Shown here in pieces: positions 18,201 through 32,440 of a stretch of DNA of 64,000 bases. The DNA comes from Volvox africanus. Taxonomy: Eukaryota; Chlorophyta; Chlorophyceae; Chlamydomonadales; Volvocaceae. The notes under the pieces are model-generated. The model saw only the letters and a list, made by a program, of their open reading frames with translations. It was not told where the DNA came from and ran no database searches. A program made the position numbers and the translations under genes. The first letter of the stretch is position 1, and every line of letters begins with the position of its first letter. The stretch covers positions 1,061,501 through 1,125,500 of the forward strand of contig BSDZ01000016.1 in assembly GCA_030268105.1 (NCBI GenBank), written 5' to 3'.

Positions 18201-20741
18201 CAACGCCGCTACCGCCACCAACGCCACCAACGCCTCCACCAACGACACTACCGCCACCAACGCCATCAACGCCGCCAACGCCATCAACGCCACCAACGCC
18301 GCCAATGCCACCAACGCCTCCACCAACGCAACCAACGCCACAACCGCCGACACTGCCATCAGCACCAGCGCCACGTTCGCCACAAACCGTCACGCCACCA
18401 CCAACGCCACTACCGCCACCATCGCCACCAAGGCCTCCACCAACGCCACTACCGCCACCAACGCCATCAACGCCACCAACGCCACCAATGCCACCAACGC
18501 CACCGCCACCAACGCCGCAATGCCTCAAACACCCCCAACACCAACATCACCGTAAAAGCCACCACCGCCACAACCGCCGACACCGCCATCAGCACCTCCA
18601 CCGCCACGTTCGCCACAAACTGTCACGCCACCGCCAACGCCACTACCGCCACCATCGCCACCAAGGCCTCCACCAACGCCACTACCGCCACCAACGCCAT
18701 CAACGCCACCAACGCCACCAACGCCACCGCCACCAACGCTGCAACGCCGCCAACGCCACCTACGCCGTCAAAGCAACCAACGCCATAACCGCCGACACCG
18801 CCATCAGCACCACCAGCGCCACGTTCGCCACAAACCGTCACGCCGCCACCAACGCCGCTACCGCCACCAACGCCACCAACGCCTCCACCAACGACACTAC
18901 CGCCACCAACGCCATCAACGCCGCCAACGCCATCAACGCCACCAACGCCGCCAATGCCACCAACGCCTCCACCAACGCAACCAACGCCACAACCGCCGAC
19001 ACTGCCATCAGCACCAGCGCCACGTTCGCCACAAACCGTCACGCCACCACCAACGCCACTACAGCCACCATCGCCACCAAGGCCTCCACCAACGCCACTA
19101 CCGCCACCAACGCCATCAACGCCACCAACGCCACCAATGCCACCAACGCCACGGCCACCATCGCCACCAAGGCCTCCACCAACGCCACTACCGCCACCAA
19201 CGCCATCAACGCCACCAACGCCACCAACGCCACCGCCACCAACGCTGCAACGCCGCCAACGCCACCTACGCCGTCAAAGCAACCAACGCCATAACCGCTG
19301 ACACCGCCATCAGCACCACCAGCGCCACGTTCGCCACAAACCGTCACGCCGCCACCAACGCCGCTACCGCCACCAACGCCACCAACGCCTCCACCAACGA
19401 CACTACCGCCACCAACGCCATTAACGCCGCCAACGCCATCAACGCCACCAACGCCGCCAATGCCACCAACGCCTCCACCAACGCCACCAACGCCACAACC
19501 GCCGACACTGCCATCAGCACCAGCGCCACGTTCGCCACAAACCGTCACGCCACCACCAACGCCACTACCGCCACCATCGCCACCAAGGCCTCCACCAACG
19601 CCACTACCGCCACCAACGCCATCAACGCCACCAACGCCACCAATGCCACCAACGCCACCGCCACCAACGCCGCAATGCCTCAAACACCCCCAACACCAAC
19701 ATCACCGTAAAAGCCACCACCGCCACAACCGCCGACACCGCCATCAGCACCACCAGCGCCACGTTCGCCACAAACCGTCACGCCACCACCAACGCCACTA
19801 CCGCCACCAACGCCACCAACGCCACCAACGACTCCAACACCGCCAACACCACCAACGCCACCAATGCCATCAATGCCACCAACGCCACGAACGCCACCGC
19901 CACCAACGCCGCAACGCCTCAAACACCAGCAACGCCAACATCACCGTAAAAGCCACCACCGCCACAACCGCCGACACCGCCATCAGCACCACCAGCGCCA
20001 CGTTCGCCACAAACCGTCACGCCGCCACCAACGCCGCTACCGCCACCAACGCCACCAACGCCTCCACCAACGCCACTACCGCCACCAACGCCACCAACGC
20101 CGCCAACGCCACCAACGCCTCCACCAACGCCACCAACGCCACAACCGCCCACACCGCCATCAGCACCAGCGCCACGTTCGCCACAAACCGTCACGCCACC
20201 ACCAACGCCACTACCGCCACCATCGCCACCAAGGCCTCCACCAACGCCACTACCGCCACCAACGCCATCAACGCCACCAACGCCACCAACGCCACCGCCA
20301 CCAACGCTGCAACGCCGCCAACGCCACCTACGCCGTCAAAGCAACCAACGCCATAACCGCCGACACCGCCATCAGCACCACCAGCGCCACGTTCGCCACA
20401 AACCGTCACGCCGCCACCAACGCCGCTACCGCCACCAACGCCACCAACGCCTCCACCAACGACACTACCGCCACCAACGCCATTAACGCCGCCAACGCCA
20501 TCAACGCCACCAACGCCGCCAATGCCACCAACGCCTCCACCAACGCCACCAACGCCACAACCGCCGACACTGCCATCAGCACCAGCGCCACGTTCGCCAC
20601 AAACCGTCACGCCACCACCAACGCCACTACCGCCACCATCGCCACCAAGGCCTCCACCAACGCCACTACCGCCACCAACGCCATCAACGCCACCAACGCC
20701 ACCAATGCCACCAACGCCACCGCCACCAACGCCGCAATGCC

Positions 20742-23700
20742 TCAAACACCCCCAACACCAACATCACCGTAAAAGCCACCACCGCCACAACCGCCGACAC
20801 CGCCATCAGCACCTCCACCGCCACGTTCGCCACAAACCGTCACGCCACCGCCAACGCCACTACCGCCACCATCGCCACCAACGCCACCACCAACGCAACT
20901 TATGCCACCAACGCCATCAACGCCACCAACGCCACCAATGCCACAACCGCCGACACCGCCATCAGCACCAGCGCCACGTTCGCCACAAACCGTCACGCCA
21001 CCACCAACGCCACTACCGCCACCATCGCCACCAACGCCACCAAGGCCACCATCGCCACCAACGCCACCAAGGCAACCAAGGCCACCAACGTCACTAACGC
21101 CATCAACGCCACCAACGCCACCAAGGCCACCGCCACCAACGCTGCAACGCCGCCAACGCCACCTACGCCATCAAAGCCAACAACGCCATAACCGCCGACA
21201 CCGCCATCAGCACCACCAGCGCCACGTTCGCCACAAACCGTCACGCCACCACCAACGCCACTACCGCCACCAACGCCACCAACGCCACCAACGCCTCCAA
21301 CACCGCCAACACCACCAACACCACCAACGCCATCAACGCCACCACCGCCACCAACGCCACCGCCACCAACGCCGCAACGCCTCAAACACCAGCAACGCCA
21401 ACATCACCGTAAAAGCCACCACCGCCACAACCGCCGACACCGCCATCAGCACCACCAGCGCCACGTTCGCCACAAACCGTCACGCCGCCACCAACGCCGC
21501 TACCGCCACCAACGCCACCAACGCCTCCACCAACGCCACTACCGCCACCAACGCCACCAACGCCGCCAACGCCACCAACGCCTCCACCAACGCCACCAAC
21601 GCCACAACCGCCGACACTGCCATCAGCACCAGCGCAACGTTCGCCACAAACCGTCACGCCACCACCAACGCCACTACCGCCACCATCGCCACTAAGGCCT
21701 CCACCAACGCCACTACCGCCACCAACGCCATCAACGCCACCAACGCCACCAATGCCACCAACGCCACCGCCACCAACGCCGCAATGCCTCAAACACCCCC
21801 AACACCAACATCACCGTAAAAGCCACCACCGCCACAACCGCCAACACCGCCATCAGCACCTCCACCGCCACGTTCGCCACAAACCGTCACGCCACCGCCA
21901 ACGCCACTACCGCCACCATCGCCACCAACGCCACCACCAACGCAACTACTGCCACCAACGCCATCAACGCCACCAACGCCACCAATGCCACAACCGCCGA
22001 CACCGCCATCAGCACCAGCCCCACGTTCGCCACAAACCGTCACGCCACCACCAACGCCACTACCGCCACCATCGCCACCAACGCCACCAAGGCCACCATC
22101 GCCACCAACGCCACCAAGGCAACCAAGGCCACCAACGTCACTAACGCCATCAACGCCACCAACGCCACCAAGGCCACCGCCACCAACGCTGCAACGCCGC
22201 CAACGCCACCTACGCCATCAAAGCCAACAACGCCATAACCGCCGACACCGCCATCAGCACCACCAGCGCCACGTTCGCCACAAACCGTCACGCCACCGCC
22301 AACGCGACTACCGCCACCAACGCCACCAACGCCACCAACGACTCCAACACCGCCAACACCACCAACACCACCAACGCCATCAACGCCACCAACGCCACCA
22401 ACGCCACCGCCACCAACGCCGCAACGCCTCAAACACCAGCAACGCCAACATCACCGTAAAAGCCACCACCGCCACAACCGCCGACACCGCCATCAGCACC
22501 ACCAGCGCCACGTTCGCCACAAACCGTCACGCCGCCACCAACGCCGCTACCGCCACCAACGCCACCAACGCCTCCACCAACGCCACTACCGCCACCAACG
22601 CCACCAACGCCGCCAACGCCACCAACGCCTCCACCAACGCCACCAACGCCACAACCGCCGACACTGCCATCAGCACCAGCGCAACGTTCGCCACAAACCG
22701 TCACGCCACCACCAACTCCACTACCGCCACCATCGCCACCAAGGCCTCCACCAACGCCACTACCGCCACCAACGCCATCAACGCCACCAAGGCCACCAAT
22801 GCCACCAACGCCACCGCCACCAACGCCGCAATGCCTCAAACACCCCCAACACCAACATCACCGTAAAAGCCACCACCGCCACAACCGCCGACACCGCCAT
22901 CAGCACCTCCACCGCCACGTTCGCCACAAACCGTCACGCCACCGCCAACGCCACTACCGCCACCATCGCCACCAACGCCACCACCAACGCAACTACTGCC
23001 ACCAACGCCATCAACGCCACCAACGCCACCAATGCCACAACCGCCGACACCGCCATCAGCACCAGCGCCACGTTCGCCACAAACCGTCACGCCACCACCA
23101 ACGCCACTACCGCCACCATCGCCACCAACGCCACCAAGGCCACCATCGCCACCAACGCCACCAAGGCAACCAAGGCCACCAACGTCACTAACGCCATCAA
23201 CGCCACCAACGCCACCAAGGCCACCGCCACCAACGCTGCAACGCCGCCAACGCCACCTACGCCATCAAAGCCAACAACGCCATAACCGCCGACACCGCCA
23301 TCAGCACCACCAGCGCCACGTTCGCCACAAACCGTCACGCCACCACCAATGCCACTACCGCCACCAACGCCACCAACGCCTCCACCAACGCCACTACCGC
23401 CACCAACGCCACCAACGCCTCCAACACCGCCAACACCACCAACGCCACCAACGCCATCAATGCCACCAACGCCACCAACGCCACCGCCACCAACGCCGCA
23501 ACGCCTCAAACACCAGCAACGCCAACATCACCGTAACAGCCACCACCGCCACAACCGCCGACACCGCCATCAGCACCACCAGCGCCACGTTCGCCACAAA
23601 CCGTCACGCCGCCACCAACGCCGCTACCGCCACCAACGCCACCAACGCCTCCACCAACGCCACTACCGCCACCAACGCCACCAACGCCGCCAACGCCACC

Positions 23701-26700
23701 AACGCCTCCACCAACGCCACCAACGCCACAACCGCCCACACCGCCATCAGCACCAGCGCCACGTTCGCCACAAACCGTCACGCCACCACCAACGCCACTA
23801 CCGCCACCATCGCCACCAAGGCCTCCACCAACGCCACTACCGCCACCAACGCCATCAACGCCACCAACGCCACCAATGCCACCAACGCCACCGCCACCAA
23901 CGCCGCAATGCCTCAAACACCCCCAACACCAACATCACCGTAAAAGCCACCACCGCCACAACCGCCGACACCGCCATCAGCACCTCCACCGCCACGTTCG
24001 CCACAAACCGTCACGCCACCGCCAACGCCACTACCGACACCATCGCCACCAACGCCACCACCAACGCAACTACTGCCACCAACGCCACCAACGCCTCCAA
24101 CACCGCCAACACCACCAACGCCACCAACGCCTCCAACACCGCCAACACCACCAACGCCACCGCCACCAACGCCGCAACGCCTCAAACACCAGCAACGCCA
24201 ACATCACCGTAAAAGCCACCACCGCCACAACCGCCGACACCGCCATCAGCACCACCAGCGCCACGTTCGCCACAAACCGTCACGCCGCCACCAACGCCGC
24301 TACCGCCACCAACGCCACCAACGCCTCCACCAACGCCACTACCGCCACCAACGCCACCAACGCCGCCAACGCCACCAACGCCTCCACCAACGCCACCAAC
24401 GCCACAACCGCCGACACTGCCATCAGCACCAGCGCAACGTTCGCCACAAACCGTCACGCCACCACCAACGCCACTACCGCCACCATCGCCACCAAGGCCT
24501 CCACCAACGCCACTACCGCCACCAACGCCATCAACGCCACCAAGGCCACCAATGCCACCAACGCCACCGCCACCAACGCCGCAATGCCTCAAACACCCCC
24601 AACACCAACATCACCGTAAAAGCCACCACCGCCACAACCGCCGACACCGCCATCAGCACCTCCACCGCCACGTTCGCCACAAACCGTCACGCCACCGCCA
24701 ACGCCACTACCGCCACCATCGCCACCAACGCCACCACCAACGCAACTACTGCCACCAACGCCATCAACGCCACCAACGCCACCAATGCCACAACCGCCGA
24801 CACCGCCATCAGCACCAGCGCCACGTTCGCCACAAACCGTCACGCCACCACCAACGCCACTACCGCCACCATCGCCACCAACGCCACCAAGGCCACCATC
24901 GCCACCAACGCCACCAAGGCAACCAAGGCCACCAACGTCACTAACGCCATCAACGCCACCAACGCCACCAAGGCCACCGCCACCAACGCTGCAACGCCGC
25001 CAACGCCACCTACGCCATCAAAGCCAACAACGCCATAACCGCCGACACCGCCATCAGCACCACCAGCGCCACGTTCGCCACAAACCGTCACGCCACCACC
25101 AATGCCACTACCGCCACCAACGCCACCAACGCCTCCACCAACGCCACTACCGCCACCAACGCCACCAACGCCTCCAACACCGCCAACACCACCAACGCCA
25201 CCAACGCCATCAATGCCACCAACGCCACCAACGCCACCGCCACCAACGCCGCAACGCCTCAAACACCAGCAACGCCAACATCACCGTAACAGCCACCACC
25301 GCCACAACCGCCGACACCGCCATCAGCACCACCAGCGCCACGTTCGCCACAAACCGTCACGCCGCCACCAACGCCGCTACCGCCACCAACGCCACCAACG
25401 CCTCCACCAACGCCACTACCGCCACCAACGCCACCAACGCCGCCAACGCCACCAACGCCTCCACCAACGCCACCAACGCCACAACCGCCCACACCGCCAT
25501 CAGCACCAGCGCCACGTTCGCCACAAACCGTCACGCCACCACCAACGCCACTACCGCCACCATCGCCACCAAGGCCTCCACCAACGCCACTACCGCCACC
25601 AACGCCATCAACGCCACCAACGCCACCAATGCCACCAACGCCACCGCCACCAACGCCGCAATGCCTCAAACACCCCCAACACCAACATCACCGTAAAAGC
25701 CACCACCGCCACAACCGCCGACACCGCCATCAGCACCTCCACCGCCACGTTCGCCACAAACCGTCACGCCACCGCCAACGCCACTACCGACACCATCGCC
25801 ACCAACGCCACCACCAACGCAACTACTGCCACCAACGCCACCAACGCCTCCAACACCGCCAACACCACCAACGCCACCAACGCCTCCAACACCGCCAACA
25901 CCACCAACGCCACCGCCACCAACGCCGCAACGCCTCAAACACCAGCAACGCCAACATCACCGTAAAAGCCACCACCGCCACAACCGCCGACACCGCCATC
26001 AGCACCACCAGCGCCACGTTCGCCACAAACCGTCACGCCGCCACCAACGCCGCTACCGCCACCAACGCCACCAACGCCTCCACCAACGCCACTACCGCCA
26101 CCAACGCCACCAACGCCGCCAACGCCACCAACGCCTCCACCAACGCCACCAACGCCACAACCGCCGACACTGCCATCAGCACCAGCGCAACGTTCGCCAC
26201 AAACCGTCACGCCACCACCAACGCCACTACCGCCACCATCGCCACCAAGGCCTCCACCAACGCCACTACCGCCACCAACGCCATCAACGCCACCAAGGCC
26301 ACCAATGCCACCAACGCCACCGCCACCAACGCCGCAATGCCTCAAACACCCCCAACACCAACATCACCGTAAAAGCCACCACCGCCACAACCGCCGACAC
26401 CGCCATCAGCACCTCCACCGCCACGTTCGCCACAAACCGTCACGCCACCGCCAACGCCACTACCGCCACCATCGCCACCAACGCCACCACCAACGCAACT
26501 ACTGCCACCAACGCCATCAACGCCACCAACGCCACCAATGCCACAACCGCCGACACCGCCATCAGCACCAGCGCCACGTTCGCCACAAACCGTCACGCCA
26601 CCACCAACGCCACTACCGCCACCATCGCCACCAACGCCACCAAGGCCACCATCGCCACCAACGCCACCAAGGCAACCAAGGCCACCAACGTCACTAACGC

Positions 26701-29700
26701 CATCAACGCCACCAACGCCACCAAGGCCACCGCCACCAACGCTGCAACGCCGCCAACGCCACCTACGCCATCAAAGCCAACAACGCCATAACCGCCGACA
26801 CCGCCATCAGCACCACCAGCGCCACGTTCGCCACAAACCGTCACGCCACCACCAATGCCACTACCGCCACCAACGCCACCAACGCCACCAACGCCTCCAA
26901 CACCGCCAACACCACCAACGCCACCAACGCCATCAATGCCACCAACGCCACCAACGCCACCGCCACCAACGCCGCAACGCCTCAAACACCAGCAACGCCA
27001 ACATCACCGTAACAGCCACCACCGCCACAACCGCCGACACCGCCATCAGCACCACCAGCGCCACGTTCGCCACAAACCGTCACGCCGCCACCAACGCCGC
27101 TACCGCCACCAACGCCACCAACGCCTCCACCAACGCCACTACCGCCACCAACGCCACCAACGCCGCCAACGCCACCAACGCCTCCACCAACGCCACCAAC
27201 GCCACAACCGCCCACACCGCCATCAGCACCAGCGCCACGTTCGCCACAAACCGTCACGCCACCACCAACGCCACTACCGCCACCATCGCCACCAAGGCCT
27301 CCACCAACGCCACTACCGCCACCAACGCCATCAACGCCACCAACGCCACCAATGCCACCAACGCCACCGCCACCAACGCCGCAATGCCTCAAACACCCCC
27401 AACACCAACATCACCGTAAAAGCCACCACCGCCACAACCGCCGACACCGCCATCAGCACCTCCACCGCCACGTTCGCCACAAACCGTCACGCCACCGCCA
27501 ACGCCACTACCGACACCATCGCCACCAACGCCACCACCAACGCAACTACTGCCACCAACGCCATCAACGCCACCAACGCCACCAATGCCACAACCGCCGA
27601 CACCGCCATCAGCACCAGCGCCACGTTCGCCACAAACCGTCACGCCACCACCAACGCCACTACCGCCACCATCGCCACCAACGCCACCAAGGCCACCATC
27701 GCCACCAACGCCACCAAGGCAACCAAGGCCACCAACGTCACTAACACCATCAACGCCACCAACGCCACCAAGGCCACCGCCACCAACGCTGCAACGCCGC
27801 CAACGCCACCTACGCCATCAAAGCCAACAACGCCATAACCGCCGACACCGCCATCAGCACCACCAGCGCCACGTTCGCCACAAACCGTCACGCCACCACC
27901 AACGCCACTACCGCCACCAACGCCACCAACGCCACCAACGCCTCCAACACCGCCAACACCACCAACGCCACCAACGCCATCAATGCCACCAACACCACCA
28001 ACGCCACCGCCACCAACGCCGCAACGCCTCAAACACCAGCAACGCCAACATCACCGTAAAAGCCACCACCGCCACAACCGCCGACACCGCCATCAGTACC
28101 ACCAGCGCCACGTTCGCCACAAACCGTCACGCCGCCACCAACGCCGCTACCGCCACCAACGCCACCAACGCCTCCACCAACGCCACTACCGCCACCAACG
28201 CCACCAACGCCGCCAACGCCACCAACGCCTCCACCAACGCCACCAACGCCACAACCGCCCACACCGCCATCAGCACCAGCGCCACGTTCGCCACAAACCG
28301 TCACGCCACCACCAACGCCACTACCGCCACTACCGCCACCATCGCCACCAAGGCCTCCACCAACGCCACTACCGCCACCAACGCCATCAACGCCACCAAC
28401 GCCACCAATGCCACCAACGCCACCGCCACCAACGCCGCAATGCCTCAAACACCCCCAACACCAACATCACCGTAAAAGCCACCACCGCCACAACCGCCGA
28501 CACCGCCATCAGCACCTCCACCGCCACGTTCGCCACAAACCGTCACGCCACCGCCAACGCCACTACCGCCACCATCGCCACCAACGCCACCACCAACGCA
28601 ACTACTGCCACCAACGCCATCAACGCCACCAACGCCACCAATGCCACAACCGCCGACACCGCCGTCAGCACCAGCGCCACGTTCGCCACAAACCGTCACG
28701 CCACCACCAACGCCACTACCGCCACCATCGCCACCAACGCCACCAAGGCCACCATCGCCACCAACGCCACCAAGGCAACCAAGGCCACCAACGTCACTAA
28801 CGCCATCAACGCCACCAACGCCACCAAGGCCACCGCCACCAACGCTGCAACGCCGCCAACGCAACCTACGCCATCAAAGCCAACAACGCCATAACCGCCG
28901 ACACCGCCATCAGCACCACCAGCGCCACGTTCGCCACAAACCGTCACGCCACCACCAACGCCACTACCGCCACCAACGCCACCAACGCCACCAACGCCTC
29001 CAACACCGCCAACACCACCAACGCCACCAATGCCATCAATGCCACCAACGCCACCAACGCCACCGCCACCAACGCCGCAACGCCTCAAACACCAGCAACG
29101 CCAACATCACCGTAACAGCCACCACCGCCACAACCGCCGACACCGCCATCAGCACCACCAGCGCCACGTTCGCCACAAACCGTCACGCCGCCACCAACGC
29201 CGCTACCGCCACCAACGCCACCAACGCCTCCACCAACGCCACTACCGCCACCAACGCCACCAACGCCGCCAACGCCACCAACGCCTCCACCAACGCCACC
29301 AACGCCACAACCGCCCACACCGCCATCAGCACCAGCGCCACGTTCGCCACAAACCGTCACGCCACCACCAACGCCACTACCGCCACCATCGCCACCAAGG
29401 CCTCCACCAACGCCACTACCGCCACCAACGCCATCAACGCCACCAACGCCACCAATGCCACCAACGCCACCGCCACCAACGCCGCAATGCCTCAAACACC
29501 CCCAACACCAACATCACCGTAAAAGCCACCACCGCCACAACCGCCGACACCGCCATCAGCACCTCCACCGCCACGTTCGCCACAAACCGTCACGCCGCCA
29601 CCAACGCCGCTACCGCCACCAACGCCACCAACGCCTCCACCAACGCCACTACCGCCACCAACGCCACCAACGCCGCCAACGCCACCAACGCCTCCACCAA

Positions 29701-32440
29701 CGCCACCAACGCCACAACCGCCCACACCGCCATCAGCACCAGCGCCACGTTCGCCACAAACCGTCACGCCACCACCAACGCCACTACCGCCACCATCGCC
29801 ACCAAGGCCTCCACCAACGCCACTACCGCCACCAACGCCATCAACGCCACCAACGCCACCAATGCCACCAACGCCACCGCCACCAACGCCGCAATGCCTC
29901 AAACACCCCCAACACCAACATCACCGTAAAAGCCACCACCGCCACAACCGCCGACACCGCCATCAGCACCTCCACCGCCACGTTCGCCACAAACCGTCAC
30001 GCCACCGCCAACGCCACTACCGCCACCATCGCCACCAACGCAACCACCAACGCATCTACTGCCACCAACGCCATCAACGCCACCAACGCCACCAATGCCA
30101 CAACCGCCGACACCGCCATCAGCACCAGCGCCACGTTCGCCACAAACCGTCACGCCACCACCAACGCCACTACCGCCACCATCGCCACCAACGCCACCAA
30201 GGCCACCATCGCCACCAACGCCACCAAGGCAACCAAGGCCACCAACGTCACTAACGCCATCAACGCCACCAACGCCACCAAGGCCACCGCCACCAACGCT
30301 GCAACGCCGCCAACGCCACCTAAGCCATCAAAGCCAACAACGCCATAACCGCCGACACCGCCATCAGCACCACCAGCGCCACGTTCGCCACAAACCGTCA
30401 CGCCACCACCAACGCCACTACCGCCACCAACGCCACCAACGCCACCAACGCCTCCAACACCGCCAACACCACCAACGCCACCAACGCCATCAATGCCACC
30501 AACGCCACCAACGCCACCGCCACCAACGCCGCAACGCCTCAAACACCAGCAACGCCAACATCACCGTAACAGCCACCACCGCCACAACCGCCGACACCGC
30601 CATCAGCACCACCAGCGCCACGTTCGCCACAAAACGTCACGCCGCCACCAACGCCGCTACCGCCACCAACGCCACCAACGCCTCCACCAACGCCACTACC
30701 GCCACCAACGCCACCAACGCCGCCAACGCCACCAACGCCTCCACCAACGCCACCACCGCCACAACCGCCGACACCGCCATCAGCACCACCAGCGCCACGT
30801 TCGCCACAAACCGTCACGCCACCACCAACGCCACTACCGCAACCATCGCCACAAAGGCCTCCACCAACGCAACTACTGCCACCAACGCCATCAACGCCAC
30901 CAACGCCACCAATGCCACAACCGCCGACACCGCCATCAGCACCAGCGCCACGTTCGCCACAAACCGTCACGCCACCACCAACGCCACTACCACCACCATC
31001 GCCACCAACGCCACCAAGGCCACCATCGCCACCAACGCCACCAAGGCAACCAAGGCCACCAACGTCACTAACGCCATCAACGCCACCAACGCCACCAAGG
31101 CCACCGCCACCAAGGCTGCAACGCCGCCAACGCCACCTACGCCATCAAAGCCAACAACGCCATAACCGCCGACACCGCCATCAGCACCACCAGCGCCACG
31201 TTCGCCACAAACCGTCACGCCACCACCAACGCCACTACCGCCACCAACGCCACCAACGCCACCAACGCCTCCAACACCGCCAACACCACCAACGCCACCA
31301 ACGCCATCAATGCCACCAACGCCACCAACGCCACCGCCACCAACGCCGCAACGCCTCAAACACCAGCAACGCCAACATCACCGTAAAAGCCACCACCGCC
31401 ACAACCGCCGACACCGCCATCAGCACCACCAGCGCCACGTTCGCCACAAACCGTCACGCCGCCACCAACGCCGCTACCGCCACCAACGCCACCAACGCCT
31501 CCACCAACGCCACTACCGCCACCAACGCCACCAACGCCGCCAACGCCACCAACGCCTCCACCAACGCCACCAACGCCACAACCGCCCACACCGCCATCAG
31601 CACCAGCGCCACGTTCGCCACAAACCGTCACGCCACCACCAACGCCACTACCGCCACCATCGCCACCAAGGCCTCCACCAACGCCACTACCGCCACCAAC
31701 GCCATCAACGCCACCAACGCCACCAATGCCACCAACGCCACCGCCACCAACGCCGCAATGCCTCAAACACCCCCAACACCAACATCACCGTAAAAGCCAC
31801 CACCGCCACAACCGCCGACACCGCCATCAGCACCTCCACCGCCACGTTCGCCACAAACCGTCACGCCACCGCCAACGCCACTACCGCCACCATCGCCACC
31901 AACGCCACCACCAACGCATCTACTGCCACCAACGCCATCAACGCCACCAACGCCACCAATGCCACAACCGCCGACACCGCCATCAGCACCAGCGCCACGT
32001 TCGCCACAAACCGTCACGCCACCACCAACGCCACTACCGCCACCATCGCCACCAACGCCACCAAGGCCACCATCGCCACCAACGCCACCAAGGCAACCAA
32101 GGCCACCAACGTCACTAACGCCATCAACGCCACCAACGCCACCAAGGCCACCGCCACCAACGCTGCAACGCCGCCAACGCCACCTACGCCATCAAAGCCA
32201 ACAACGCCATAACCGCCGACACCGCCATCAGCACCACCAGCGCCACGTTCGCCACAAACCGTCACGCCACCACCAACGCCACTACCGCCACCAACGCCAC
32301 CAACGCCTCCACCAACGCCACTACCGCCACCAACGCCATCAACGCCGCCAACGCCACCAACGCCTCCACCAACGCCACCAACGCCACAACCGCCGACACC
32401 GCCATCAGCACCAACGCCACGTTCGCCACAAACCGTCATG
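20742..32440. repeat. Higher-order repeat with about 1,047-bp period
   Basis: Equivalent landmarks (the GTAAAAGCC linker followed by the block ATCAGCACCTCCACC) fall at 20742, 21789, 22836, 24589, 26342, 27389, 28445, 29492 and 29899. The steps are 1047, 1047, 1753, 1753, 1047, 1056, 1047 and 407. Steps other than 1047 reflect extra or missing subunits of whole block size. Copies are very similar, with differences of single bases or single 9-30 bp subunits. The pattern is what unequal crossing-over in a tandem array leaves. Confidence 0.8.
22430..26860. repeat. 1,753-bp tandem repeat, near-identical copies
   Basis: About 22,430-24,182 is repeated at 24,183-25,935 and again, partially, from 25,936 to about 26,860, all offset by 1,753. 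Translations of the first two copies are identical in several frames over long stretches. One visible difference is CCAACTCCACT near 22717 against CCAACGCCACT near 24470. The third copy departs after a 30-bp subunit loss near 26,860. This is the youngest-looking amplification in the window, or an assembly duplication. Confidence 0.82.
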
